Shown here piece by piece: positions 24,689 through 33,614 of a stretch of 64,000 nucleotides of DNA (its first letter is position 1; every line of letters starts with the position of its first letter). The notes beneath the pieces were generated by a model. The model was not told where the DNA came from and made no database searches. It saw only the letters and a program-made list of their open reading frames with translations. The translations under genes and the position numbers were made by a program. The stretch covers positions 1 through 64,000 of the forward strand of contig UQVK01000004.1 of the NCBI GenBank assembly GCA_900544445.1, in the 5' to 3' direction. The DNA comes from an uncultured Lachnospiraceae bacterium. Its GTDB lineage: Bacteria; Bacillota; Clostridia; Lachnospirales; Lachnospiraceae.

Positions 24689-27310
24689 ATGGAACTGAAA
24701 TCTTATCAAAAAGAAGTCATTGCCGATCTTGCACGTTACCTGGAGCTGGTGGTGGAGCTGCAAAGCCCGGCAAAGGCATATCAGGCCCTCTGGAACGAAA
24801 AGAATGTTCTGGTGGGTTTTGGCGGTATGCCCAATTATGTAGATGTTCTCCCCGGTGTGCCCCATGTGTGCGCCAAGGTGCCCACCGGCGGCGGCAAGAC
24901 CTACATCGCCGCCAGTTCTTTGCGTACGATTTTTGATGCCATGCCTCAGCGCCGGGCCAAGGCTGTGGTGTGGCTGGTGCCCTCTGAAGCCATTCTGACC
25001 CAGACCCGCAGGGCACTTGAAAACCCGAACCATCCCTACCGGCAGCGGCTGGATGTGGATTTTGGCGGGCGGGTGCAGGTGTACTCCAAGGAACAGGCCC
25101 TCGTGGGGCAGAACTTCACCCCCTCTGTCGTAACGGAACAGCTCTCCCTGTTTGTCTTCAGCTATGATTCCTTCCGCACCAACAAAAAGGAAGGGCGCAA
25201 AGCTTACCAGGAAAACGGCTACCTGGCTGACTTTTCCAAGTGGATGGACGACCCATCGGTTTTGCTGGCCGACACCGATGAGACGGCGCTGATCCAGGTG
25301 ATCCGCTATCTGAATCCGGTGGTCATCGTGGACGAAAGCCATCATGCCACCTCGGATTTGAGCGTGGAAATGCTGAAAAATTTCAATCCCAGCTTTGTGT
25401 TTGACCTGACCGCCACGCCCAAAAAGAAAAGCAACATCATCACGTTCGTGGATGCTGCACGGCTGAAAAAGGCCAATATGGTCAAACTGCCGGTCATCGT
25501 CTACAACCGTAAATCTCAGGCCGATGTGTATGGTGATGCCATTGCCATTCGCGCCAAGCTGGAAGCACAGGCTAAGCGGGAGCAGGAAACCAGCGGACGC
25601 TATATTCGCCCCATCGTTCTGTTCCAGGCCCAGCCCCGCAACAGCGCGGATAGCACCACATACGAAAAAATCAAAAAGACGCTGGTGGACGGTGGGATCC
25701 CCGAACGGGAAATCGCCATCAAAACTGGCAATAGGGACGAACTGAAAAACATGGATTTGCTGTCCCCAGACTGTCCTATCCGATACATCATCACTGTCAA
25801 CGCACTGAAAGAAGGCTGGGACTGTCCCTTTGCCTATGTGCTGGCTACGGTGGCAAACCGCACTTCTGCGGTGGATGTAGAGCAGATTTTGGGGCGTGTA
25901 CTTCGCCTGCCCTACACGCAGAAAAATCGTAGTGAAGTGCTGAACCTTTCCTACGTCATTACCTCTTCCGCCGATTTTCACCAGACGCTGGAAAAGGTGG
26001 TGGCCGGGCTGAACAGCGCCGGTTTCAGCAGCCGTGATTACCGGGCGCAGGATGTGGAGGCCCCAGCGGCTGTCTCTGCCCCGGAATCGGAGCAGCTTTC
26101 CATTGTTCCGTCTCCCACCGACGAACCGGATATGCCAGAGGTAGACGGCACGGATTTGAAGGCGCGTTTTGAAGCGGCAACGCTAGAGGCGGAGCAATCC
26201 GTGCAGGATGGAACCATGCAGTCCGATCCCCTGCTGTCACAGGCCCTGCAACAGAACAAGACCTATGAAGATGAGATCAACCAGGCCGACAACACCGCTT
26301 TAGGTCAGGCTCCCTTGGAAGTGCGCGACAAGATGAATCAGTTCCGCATGAACGAGGAATTTGCAGAGGAAGCTACTACCCTCCGCTTCCCCCAGTTTAT
26401 GCTGGAGACCGGCCCCAGCCTGTTTTCAGAAGCCTATGAACCCCTGGAACTGGAGCATTTGGAGGGCGGTTTCTCTCTGCGGGACAAAGACGCCCATGTG
26501 GATTTCACCACGGTCAACGCAGAGATGGCACGGGTGGATGTGGACGACAGCAAAGACAGCACCGCAAAGGCATGGAGGCTGTCTGGCGGAGACAGCGCCT
26601 TCTTCCGGGAATGGTTCAACACCCAACCCTCGGAAAAGCGACTCTCGCTGTGTAAGGGCATTATCAAGCAAAAGCTTTCCAAAATGAACTGCGTCAACGA
26701 CCAGGAGCTGGATGAGTATATCGACCGGGTGATTGGCACAATGAGTGAAGATCAGCTATCCGAGTTGGAACAGTCGCCGTATCCTTATGTTGTAAAGATT
26801 CAGGGAAAGGTGAAGGAATTGATTGCCGAGCATCGCTCCAGCGTCTTTGATACCTGGCTGGAGCAGGACAAGATTTCCTGTCTACCCAACTATGCGCTGC
26901 CTACGGTGATCTCCCCAACGGCATTTACGTCGATGGTGCCGAAATCGCTCTATACCGCCGAAGAAGATATGAACGAGTACGAGTTCAAGGTGGTGTGGGC
27001 GCTGTCAGAACTGGGCAACGTTAAGTGGTGGCACCGGAATATCTCTAGACTTGGTTTCCAGATTAACGGCCCCGTTCATGCTTACCCGGACATCATCGTG
27101 ATGCTTCAGAGCGGACGAGTTCTGATGGTGGAGACCAAGGGCGACCACCTGGATAACGACGAATCCAAAGCTAAAGCAAAAATTGGAGACCAGTGGGCAC
27201 GGCTGGCCGGGAAGCAGTACAAGTATTACATGATTTTCCAGACTAAGCAGCCTGATTATCCGGGGGCGTATTCTCTGGAGCGGTTTATGGAGATTGTGAA
27301 GGGATTGTAA
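24689..27310 (+). CDS. Type III restriction enzyme Res subunit
   Basis: The 873-residue protein is a superfamily 2 helicase-nuclease. Walker A is VPTGGGKT (64-71), the DEAD-like motif is VDESH (214-218), followed by DLTATP and a helicase C-domain ending in VEQILGRVLRLP. The C-terminal endonuclease shows the PD-(D/E)xK pattern: PDIIVML with ETKGD about 15 residues later (about 800-820). Lengths and order match ATP-dependent type III restriction subunits. AAAGGAG precedes the ATG at 24689. No frameshift is seen, so the system looks functional. Confidence 0.94.
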   Translation: MELKSYQKEVIADLARYLELVVELQSPAKAYQALWNEKNVLVGFGGMPNYVDVLPGVPHVCAKVPTGGGKTYIAASSLRTIFDAMPQRRAKAVVWLVPSEAILTQTRRALENPNHPYRQRLDVDFGGRVQVYSKEQALVGQNFTPSVVTEQLSLFVFSYDSFRTNKKEGRKAYQENGYLADFSKWMDDPSVLLADTDETALIQVIRYLNPVVIVDESHHATSDLSVEMLKNFNPSFVFDLTATPKKKSNIITFVDAARLKKANMVKLPVIVYNRKSQADVYGDAIAIRAKLEAQAKREQETSGRYIRPIVLFQAQPRNSADSTTYEKIKKTLVDGGIPEREIAIKTGNRDELKNMDLLSPDCPIRYIITVNALKEGWDCPFAYVLATVANRTSAVDVEQILGRVLRLPYTQKNRSEVLNLSYVITSSADFHQTLEKVVAGLNSAGFSSRDYRAQDVEAPAAVSAPESEQLSIVPSPTDEPDMPEVDGTDLKARFEAATLEAEQSVQDGTMQSDPLLSQALQQNKTYEDEINQADNTALGQAPLEVRDKMNQFRMNEEFAEEATTLRFPQFMLETGPSLFSEAYEPLELEHLEGGFSLRDKDAHVDFTTVNAEMARVDVDDSKDSTAKAWRLSGGDSAFFREWFNTQPSEKRLSLCKGIIKQKLSKMNCVNDQELDEYIDRVIGTMSEDQLSELEQSPYPYVVKIQGKVKELIAEHRSSVFDTWLEQDKISCLPNYALPTVISPTAFTSMVPKSLYTAEEDMNEYEFKVVWALSELGNVKWWHRNISRLGFQINGPVHAYPDIIVMLQSGRVLMVETKGDHLDNDESKAKAKIGDQWARLAGKQYKYYMIFQTKQPDYPGAYSLERFMEIVKGL

Positions 27311-27395
27311 TGCATCTAGGCTGCTTTCAAGAAGAAACTTGTGTAATGTGTTCATTTGGAACAGGTATCTAAGCTAGAAGGTGATTAATAGTATA

Positions 27396-28610
27396 ATGGT
27401 TAATATAAACGGAAAAGAATGGATGAATTTAACTCCAGCAGATATCGAGTCTGCTATTTCTGAAATAGATTTCGATGAATCATTCTATTTTGAACTCAAA
27501 GATGATAGAGTTTCCCCTAAAAAAATGATGGAAGAAGTATCTGCTTTTTCAAATACGTTTGGCGGCTATATTTTCCTTGGCGTTTCTGATGACAAACAGA
27601 TTGAAGGTTGCACCGAATGGAACGAGCAGAGAATTCATACAGCAATTCACGACTCTATAACGCCTACTCCTTCTTTTGATGTGAAAAAGTTTACCGTTGA
27701 TACCAGCGTTGTATATGTAATTAAAATTGACGAGGGTTCCGAACCGCCATACATAACTAGTAGTGGTAAGATTTATGAAAGACTTTCGTCTGGTTCGTTT
27801 GCCATCAAGGATTCTTCAAAGCTTTCGCAAATCTACAATAAAAGAGAACAGCTGCTGGCCAAAATGGAGAAAAAAGTATCAATACCACCAGCGTATGAAA
27901 ACTCCAATAACATATACGGATATATTGATATCGGTTTCACCTTGGTAGCATCTGATATTCAAGTTGCTATTGATACCTTTAATGGAGTAGACTTGAAGGC
28001 AATCGCTGAAGGATTAGCAACTGAGATGCCATCATTTAATCTATCATACGTTGGAAATTCCATCGTTTATACCCCAGGAGGAGTGTCCACTCAAAACGGG
28101 CACCTACCCGCGCACACAAATAATTTTCTTGAGATAATGGCTGATGGTAGCTCAAGAATGAGGATCTTGCTGATAAATAATGATCCAGAAGATTCGAGTG
28201 TAAACATGACACTTCCAATGGCTATACTAAGCTCATATAAAAAAGTATATACCAATATAATGGGGATGTTATTCCCACATAAGGTGGCATATGCAAAAAA
28301 ATATGAATCACTAACTGTGAGAAAACAATTCCAACCTGTTATGTATTATGACGATTTCGTCCTTGAAGTACATCCAGATTGGCAAAAAGATAACATCAAA
28401 ATGTGGGAAGCAATTCAAAACCATCGCAAAATTTTTGGAACCACTACTATTGTGACTGATGATCGTATTCCTAAGACTGGCCTTTATACGATTGATAAAC
28501 GTCATCTTGAGCTTTGGGGAAAAGAGTATAACGCGGAGTCCATCATAGATGAATTGTTTTTCTCACGATATACCATATTAGGAGCTGTTTCTATTTCAGA
28601 AAATAACTGA
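27396..28610 (+). CDS. AlbA_2-domain protein downstream of Res
   Basis: The 404-residue protein begins with an AlbA_2/Schlafen-like domain (FYFELKDDRVSPKKMMEEVSAFSNT and GGYIFLGVSDD, residues 25-75; ITSSGKIYERLSSGSF later). The remaining 250 residues match nothing I know. The base composition is AT-rich, unlike Res. The start is either the ATG at 27396 or the GTG at 27381; AAGGTGA fits the ATG better. It is 85 bases after Res with no obvious terminator, so it may be part of the same defence unit. Schlafen-like domains elsewhere bind or cut nucleic acid. Confidence 0.72.
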   Translation: MVNINGKEWMNLTPADIESAISEIDFDESFYFELKDDRVSPKKMMEEVSAFSNTFGGYIFLGVSDDKQIEGCTEWNEQRIHTAIHDSITPTPSFDVKKFTVDTSVVYVIKIDEGSEPPYITSSGKIYERLSSGSFAIKDSSKLSQIYNKREQLLAKMEKKVSIPPAYENSNNIYGYIDIGFTLVASDIQVAIDTFNGVDLKAIAEGLATEMPSFNLSYVGNSIVYTPGGVSTQNGHLPAHTNNFLEIMADGSSRMRILLINNDPEDSSVNMTLPMAILSSYKKVYTNIMGMLFPHKVAYAKKYESLTVRKQFQPVMYYDDFVLEVHPDWQKDNIKMWEAIQNHRKIFGTTTIVTDDRIPKTGLYTIDKRHLELWGKEYNAESIIDELFFSRYTILGAVSISENN

Positions 28611-28655
28611 AGTCCGAGAGCTAGGACACCACCATATGTTAATTCAATAAAACAA

Positions 28656-28686
28656 CACCGGCGGAGCTACAATTTCTCCGCCGGTG
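28656..28686 (-). terminator. Terminator after rlmD
   Basis: CACCGGCGGAG and CTCCGCCGGTG form a perfect 11-base stem with a 9-base loop; on the minus strand it is followed by TTGTTTTATT. Confidence 0.7.
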
Positions 28687-28697
28687 CTACTATGTGA

Positions 28698-30263
28698 TTA
28701 AGTTAATCCGTCAGAAAAACCAACTCTGAACTCTGATACATGCTTAGTGATTGTGTCAGAAAAGCAACGACTCCTCAAATCAAGCTCATCCAGATTCAAC
28801 TCCACTTCGATATGCTGCTTAGCATTGAGTTTGGACAAAAGAACAACCGTCTCCACATGCACCGTCCCCGGAAACATATCGCACCCTCTCCCCTTCACAA
28901 TTTCATACCCGTTCTCCCGCAGATACTTCACATCCCTGGCCAAAGTAGCCGAGTCGCAGCTCACATACACGATCCGCTCCGGCTGCATCTTCACCATGGT
29001 TTCCAGGCATCTTTCATCGCAGCCCTTGCGGGGCGGGTCCACCACGATCACATCCGCATGGATGCCTTCCTTTTCATATTTCTCCGGAAGCACCTCTTCC
29101 GCCTTCCCCACGAAGAACTCCGCGTTGGTGATTCCGTTTCGTTCCGCGTTCTCCTGGGCGTCCCGGATGGCGTCCGGGACGATTTCCACGCCGTACACCT
29201 TTCCCGCCTGTTTCGCCAGAAACAGGGAAATCGTTCCGATGCCGCAGTAGAGATCCCACACGGTTTCCTTTCCGGTCAGGCCCGCGTAAGCGAGGGCCTG
29301 GCTGTAGAGTTTCTCCGTCTGGACGGGATTCACCTGATAGAAAGAAAGGGGCGAGATCCGGAAGGTGACGCCGCCGATGGAATCCTCGATGAAGCCGGTT
29401 CCCCGCACCACGCGCAGCTTTTTGCCCAGAATCACGTTGGTGCGCTCCCGGTTGGTATTGACGGACAGGCTGGTCATGCCGGGAAGCTGCCAGAGCCCGT
29501 CGGCAAGCGTTTCTTCCTCCGGGAAACTGCTGCCGTTTACCACCAGGCAGACCATAAGCTGTCCGCTCTGAAAGCCCTTGCGGATGAGAACGTGGCGCAG
29601 AAGGCCCTCTCCGGTCTGCTCGTCATAGGCGCTGATCTGAAAGCGCTTCATGTGCGCCAGGATGATTTCCAGAATCCTCCGGTTTTCCGGAACGCCAAGC
29701 GCGCAGTCCGTGTTGGGAATGATGGTATGGGTCCTGCCTGCGTAAAAACCTGTCACCACGTTTCCATCCTTATCCGTTCCGAAAGGAAACTGAGCCTTGT
29801 TGCGGTAGTGCCAGGGATCGTCCATACCGATGATCGGCTCCATGATCTTTTCCACCTGTTCCGGAGCCAGGCCGCCGATGCGGATCAGATTGTTCCGGAT
29901 CTTTTTTTCCTTAAATTCCAGCTGCTTCTCATAGGAAAGCGTCTGAAGCTGGCAGCCGCCGCACTGGCGGCTGAAGGGGCAGAGGGGCGTAACGCGAAAA
30001 GGAGAAGGCTCGATTACCTTCTCCAGCTTCGCATAGGCATAGTGTTTCTTCGCCTTCATAACCTTTGCCTGCACAGTATCTCCAATCACGGCGTCCTTAA
30101 TAAACAGGGTAAAGCCTCCGGCCGTCCCTGCCCTGTCCGCAGGAGCCGCGCCCGCTGTACAGGGTTCTTCCCCGCCAGGCCCGCTCACTCTTCCGATTCC
30201 TTCGCCGTCCGTTCCGGTATCCGTGATTTTTACGGTAAAAATATCATTCTTCTTCACTTCCAT
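28698..30263 (-). CDS. rlmD: 23S rRNA (uracil-1939-C5)-methyltransferase, altered C-terminus
   Basis: The protein has an N-terminal TRAM RNA-binding domain, an iron-sulfur-type cysteine set (CPFSRQCGGCQLQ), the AdoMet motif DLYCGIGTISLFL and the catalytic segment VVDPPRKGCDE with VYVSCDSATLARD. The core is complete. After ELNLDELDL the last 25 or so residues (RSRCFSDTITKHVSEF...) do not look like the tail of relatives. The 3' end of rlmD/rumA is a known integration site of conjugative elements, and the accessory region begins here. The start at 30263 is preferred over the ATG or alternative at 30308 because the upstream residues are not conserved. Confidence 0.92.
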   Translation of the reverse strand: MEVKKNDIFTVKITDTGTDGEGIGRVSGPGGEEPCTAGAAPADRAGTAGGFTLFIKDAVIGDTVQAKVMKAKKHYAYAKLEKVIEPSPFRVTPLCPFSRQCGGCQLQTLSYEKQLEFKEKKIRNNLIRIGGLAPEQVEKIMEPIIGMDDPWHYRNKAQFPFGTDKDGNVVTGFYAGRTHTIIPNTDCALGVPENRRILEIILAHMKRFQISAYDEQTGEGLLRHVLIRKGFQSGQLMVCLVVNGSSFPEEETLADGLWQLPGMTSLSVNTNRERTNVILGKKLRVVRGTGFIEDSIGGVTFRISPLSFYQVNPVQTEKLYSQALAYAGLTGKETVWDLYCGIGTISLFLAKQAGKVYGVEIVPDAIRDAQENAERNGITNAEFFVGKAEEVLPEKYEKEGIHADVIVVDPPRKGCDERCLETMVKMQPERIVYVSCDSATLARDVKYLRENGYEIVKGRGCDMFPGTVHVETVVLLSKLNAKQHIEVELNLDELDLRSRCFSDTITKHVSEFRVGFSDGLT

Positions 30264-30327
30264 ACAGAAGCCCGTTCCTTTCCAGAGCATTTCTCTCCGA
30301 CAGACCACTTTTCTTCCACAGGCTGTT

Positions 30328-31272
30328 TCAGTCCAGCCTGGTCAGGCGGATGTTGGACTCAAACAGCCGGTTATATCCAAGCCAGCCATATCCTGTCGCT
30401 CCCTGCAGAGCCTCGGAGAAGGTCTCCAGCTTCGCGTCCGCGTTGTCAGCCAGATTCAGGGCGGCCGCTTCGATCAGGGCAGGCTTTTTGGGGGAGCCGT
30501 ATTCGTATTCGCCGTGGTGGGCCAGAATGCAGTGCTTCAGCTCCGCCTCCAGCACAGGCGGGAAGCCGGGAATCTGACGGGCCTTTTCGCCCACCATTTC
30601 TGCGCCCATGACGATGTGGCCGAGGAGCTGTCCGTCGTCGGTGTAGTCGTTTTCCGGGAAGAGAGAAAGCTCCTTCGTCTTGCCGATGTCATGGCAGAGG
30701 GCGGCGGTAATCAGCAGATCCCTTTTCAGGATGGGATAGGTTTTGCAGAAATATTCGCACAGCTTCGCTACGCTTAAGGTGTGCTCCAGGAGGCCGCCCA
30801 CGAAGCCGTGGTGAACGGTCTTGGCTGCGGAGGATGTGCGGAAGGCGCGGATGAATGCCTCGTCCTCCACAAAAAAGCTTTCCAGCAGTTTTTTCAGGTA
30901 TTCGTTTTCCGTGCGGCCGATGAGACCCAGAAGCTCCTTATACATCTCGTCGATGTTCTTCTTGCTGACGGGAAGATAGTCGGCGGGATCGTATTCCCCT
31001 TCATGGCAGACGCGGATCCGCTTCACATTGACCTGAAGCGCGCCCTGAAAGCTGTTCACATCGCCGTAAACCTCTATGTAATCCAGCGTATCGAACTCCG
31101 AAATGCCCGCGTTGTTGGGATCCCAGACCTTTGCGTCGATGGTGCCCGTCTTATCCTGCAGGATCACAGTCTCATAAGGTTTTCCGTTCTTGGTCACGGC
31201 GGACTGCTTGTGCTTGCACAGATAAATGTCAAACATCCGGTCGCCTTCTTTATAATCTCTGATATATTTCAT
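30328..31272 (-). CDS. 3'-5' exoribonuclease, YhaM-like
   Basis: The 314-residue protein joins an N-terminal OB-fold (residues 10-95, with TGTIDAKVWD) to an HD domain: TVHHGFVGGLLEHT gives the first histidine, LCHDIGKT the HD pair. This order is that of Bacillus YhaM/CbfA, which trims RNA and DNA from the 3' end with a divalent metal. It lies 15 bases after the HtrA-like gene and precedes rlmD by about 65 bases, all on the minus strand, so a small operon is likely. AAAGGAG precedes the ATG. Confidence 0.88.
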   Translation of the reverse strand: MKYIRDYKEGDRMFDIYLCKHKQSAVTKNGKPYETVILQDKTGTIDAKVWDPNNAGISEFDTLDYIEVYGDVNSFQGALQVNVKRIRVCHEGEYDPADYLPVSKKNIDEMYKELLGLIGRTENEYLKKLLESFFVEDEAFIRAFRTSSAAKTVHHGFVGGLLEHTLSVAKLCEYFCKTYPILKRDLLITAALCHDIGKTKELSLFPENDYTDDGQLLGHIVMGAEMVGEKARQIPGFPPVLEAELKHCILAHHGEYEYGSPKKPALIEAAALNLADNADAKLETFSEALQGATGYGWLGYNRLFESNIRLTRLD

Positions 31273-31287
31273 TTCCTTCTCCTTTTT

Positions 31288-32661
31288 CTATTCCAATGTA
31301 TTCAAAAGCACATCCACTGTCATCTCCTGGTATTCGTTCTGCACCTGGCGCATGACGGTAAGCGTGACCTCCGTATCCGGAAGCAGGCCCATGAGGGTGG
31401 TGGTGTAGTCGGAGAAGGAGTCGATCGGCTCCGTTCCCATCTGCACGATCACGTCCCCGCTCTGAATTCCCGCAACCATGGCCGGGGAATCCATGACAAT
31501 GCCCGTCACATACGCGCCCGCAGGAACGCCCTGGGTCTCCTGAATTTCCTGTGGCACATCCGTGCCGAAAATACCCAGGGTGGCGGAAGGCTGTCCGTTA
31601 GAAAGCTTTTCAATCAGATTTTTCAGTCCGCTGATGCCATAGGCAGTGATCAGGTTCGGCGTATCCTCCGCACTGTTTTCCTGGCAGATGATTCCAAGCA
31701 CCTGGCCGCTCAGGTTGGTGATGATACCGCTGCCATAGGTGCTTCCGTACATGTCCGTGGTCAGAAGCTGATAATTGCCGTCCGCCAGGTTCAGGGTGCC
31801 GTCCGCAGAAGTGATCATTCCATAAACCACGGAATTCGCCGTTCCGAGGGGACGGCCCAGCGCTGCCACCGGGGTTGCCAGAAGGCCGCTGTTGCTGGAG
31901 CTGGCCAGCCTGGCGGGCGATATGGTTTCTCTTGTGGTATCCGAAATATCCGTCAGATCCACACTGATGACTGCAAGCCCTACGGTGGAATTTGCCTGTT
32001 TCAGCTCGGCCCGCACCTGCGTATTATCACAGAACACCACGTTCAGCTCCTCCGACTGATCCACGATTTCCTTTTCCGTCAGAATCAGAAGCTCCCTGCC
32101 GTTATCCGCCACGATCAGCCCCGCGTTCTGGCCTTCATTTTCATAGGAATTATTCAGCCAGTCCGTATCGGAAGTGATTCCGATCACCGTTACCAGAGAT
32201 TTGGACACCTCCTGCACCATTTTATAAAGATTGCTGTAAAGCGTCTGGTAATCGGAAACGTCCAGTTCCACCCGTTCCACCACGGTGGTCTGTACGGGCG
32301 GCGTGGTTTCCTCCTCACTCTCCGTTTCCAGCACCATATCCTCCGGCAGCATTTCCTCGTTTTCCGATTCCTCCTGGAGCTGCACCGGTTCCGGTTCCTC
32401 CTCCGGATACAGCCAGTTGCTGAAAACAGGTTCGAGCACCAGAAAGGTGAAGCAGGCGATCAGTCCGAAAATCACGGCCATGGAGGCGGTGATCATGGTA
32501 CGCTTCAACAGCTTCCTTTTATTGATTGGCCTTTCCTTGACCTTTTCCTTGATGAAACTGATATCTGTTCCTGCGGAATCCGAGGCTGTCTCGGCCTTTG
32601 GAGCCGCTTTTTTCTCCTGGATTTCCTGTTCCGTTCCGTTCTTTTTATCCTGATCCGTCAT
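31288..32661 (-). CDS. HtrA-like PDZ protein lacking the catalytic triad
   Basis: The 457-residue protein has one membrane helix (residues 55-77), an acidic linker (85-125), a trypsin-like double barrel (about 150-330) and a PDZ domain (about 350-457, AGIQSGDVIVQMG). Where HtrA enzymes have the histidine in TNNHVV this protein has LTEKEIV (195-200). Where they have DLAVL it has VGLAVI (227-232), and the GNSGG serine site reads YGSTYGSG (305-312). All three catalytic residues appear lost while the fold is kept. It is therefore probably a pseudoprotease acting as an extracytoplasmic scaffold or sensor. It is in the order HtrA-like, YhaM-like, rlmD. Confidence 0.85.
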   Translation of the reverse strand: MTDQDKKNGTEQEIQEKKAAPKAETASDSAGTDISFIKEKVKERPINKRKLLKRTMITASMAVIFGLIACFTFLVLEPVFSNWLYPEEEPEPVQLQEESENEEMLPEDMVLETESEEETTPPVQTTVVERVELDVSDYQTLYSNLYKMVQEVSKSLVTVIGITSDTDWLNNSYENEGQNAGLIVADNGRELLILTEKEIVDQSEELNVVFCDNTQVRAELKQANSTVGLAVISVDLTDISDTTRETISPARLASSSNSGLLATPVAALGRPLGTANSVVYGMITSADGTLNLADGNYQLLTTDMYGSTYGSGIITNLSGQVLGIICQENSAEDTPNLITAYGISGLKNLIEKLSNGQPSATLGIFGTDVPQEIQETQGVPAGAYVTGIVMDSPAMVAGIQSGDVIVQMGTEPIDSFSDYTTTLMGLLPDTEVTLTVMRQVQNEYQEMTVDVLLNTLE

Positions 32662-32758
32662 ATATCAATCCTCTTTTTGAAGCGTCAGAAATTCACGGTA
32701 TTCACAGTATATCCGATTGCGGTCCTGTTGTAAAGAATACCGCTTTTCTCTCAGGGCC

Positions 32759-32804
32759 AAAAACAGCCGCGGAAGAAAGCTTTTCGCGCCCTCCCCCGCG
32801 GCCG
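32759..32804 (-). terminator. Terminator after the 32812-33225 gene
   Basis: CAGCCGCGG (32764-32772) and CCGCGGCCG (32796-32804) pair; on the minus strand five Ts follow. Confidence 0.55.
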
Positions 32805-32811
32805 TTTTCCG

Positions 32812-33225
32812 CTATTTTCTTTTTGCGATGGCCTCTCTGGCCCGTTCCACGCTTTGCCTGTAATTTTCCCCCGCCGTCTCTCTCAGATAACCGGGAGACA
32901 GGAGCGCCGCGTCATACAGCTCCTCCAGGGTATCCTCCTGTTCCTGCGTCGCCGTCGACGGCGACACCACGCGGGTCTGCCACACGGACATACAGCCGGT
33001 GTATTCCACCAGCCAGAACAGGGGCTCCATGCTTTTCTCCATGTGCCCGTTGAGCACTGCGGAATCCGCTCCCGCGATCTCTGCCAGCTTCCCGATATGG
33101 GAGGGCAGAGGCTCTTCTATGCCTCCATCAGGCAAAATCACGCATTCACAGGGATCATCATCCTCCCTGTGCGCGTTCAGAAATTCCATCACCTTCACTC
33201 TGGCCGCCTTTCTCTGCACTCCCAA
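32812..33225 (-). CDS. Hypothetical protein, Lachnospiraceae type
   Basis: The 137-residue soluble protein has an acidic N-terminal half (HREDDDPCECVILPDGG) and a basic helical tail. I recognise no domain. Two starts are possible: TTG at 33225 with AAGGA at a good distance, or ATG at 33189 (MEFLNAHRED) with a weak site. It stands alone between the HtrA-like gene and a palindrome-rich gap, with its own terminator. Confidence 0.55.
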   Translation of the reverse strand: MGVQRKAARVKVMEFLNAHREDDDPCECVILPDGGIEEPLPSHIGKLAEIAGADSAVLNGHMEKSMEPLFWLVEYTGCMSVWQTRVVSPSTATQEQEDTLEELYDAALLSPGYLRETAGENYRQSVERAREAIAKRK

Positions 33226-33614
33226 AAGCGCTTTCCTTCTGCCAAAACGTCTCCTGTATGCAGCCTTTTTCTTCCTGACAGCGCTGCCGGGGACAGCATG
33301 CCGCCCGATGCACTGTTTTTTACTTACATGTCACACCTCGACCACGCACTCGCTGCGCGATCGGGAGCCGATATGATTCAACAGGCGATTGGGCTTCGCA
33401 AAGCGAATTTTAATGCCCAATCGCCCGTTACTGGTCACCGTGTGACCAGTAACGTTCTTTATGCTCCTATACTAGCAAAAAAGCCTCTTTTTTTCAACAG
33501 GGAAAACGTTTTCCGTAGAATGAAGTCTTCCGGGACCACTGTTCCGGCCTGAATCCGGGATGCAAAAGCGCTGAAAATGTGCTATGCTGGAAAAATACAA
33601 GGAGGACGAAGGCG
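33226..33614. other. Intergenic region with stacked palindromes
   Basis: This 389-base stretch contains inverted repeats at 33360-33372, 33384-33425 and 33426-33454 and no gene. The Nudix gene promoter must also lie here, but no clear -35/-10 pair was identified. Confidence 0.55.
33360..33454. repeat. Composite palindromic element
   Basis: Three inverted repeats abut. ATCGG/CCGAT lies at 33360-33372. GGCGATTGGGC (33384-33394) faces GCCCAATCGCC (33415-33425), a perfect 11-base arm. CGTTACTGGTCAC (33426-33438) faces GTGACCAGTAACG (33442-33454), a perfect 13-base arm. There is no reading frame. Confidence 0.7.

Noticed and set aside
28740..30611. Long plus-strand frame antisense to rlmD and the exoribonuclease
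   Set aside because: It is a reading-frame shadow of GC-rich coding DNA: it is rich in His, Arg and Gln, has no domain and no ribosome binding site.
30781..32733. 650-codon plus-strand frame antisense to the HtrA-like gene
   Set aside because: The minus-strand proteins are clear family members; this frame has no recognisable motif.
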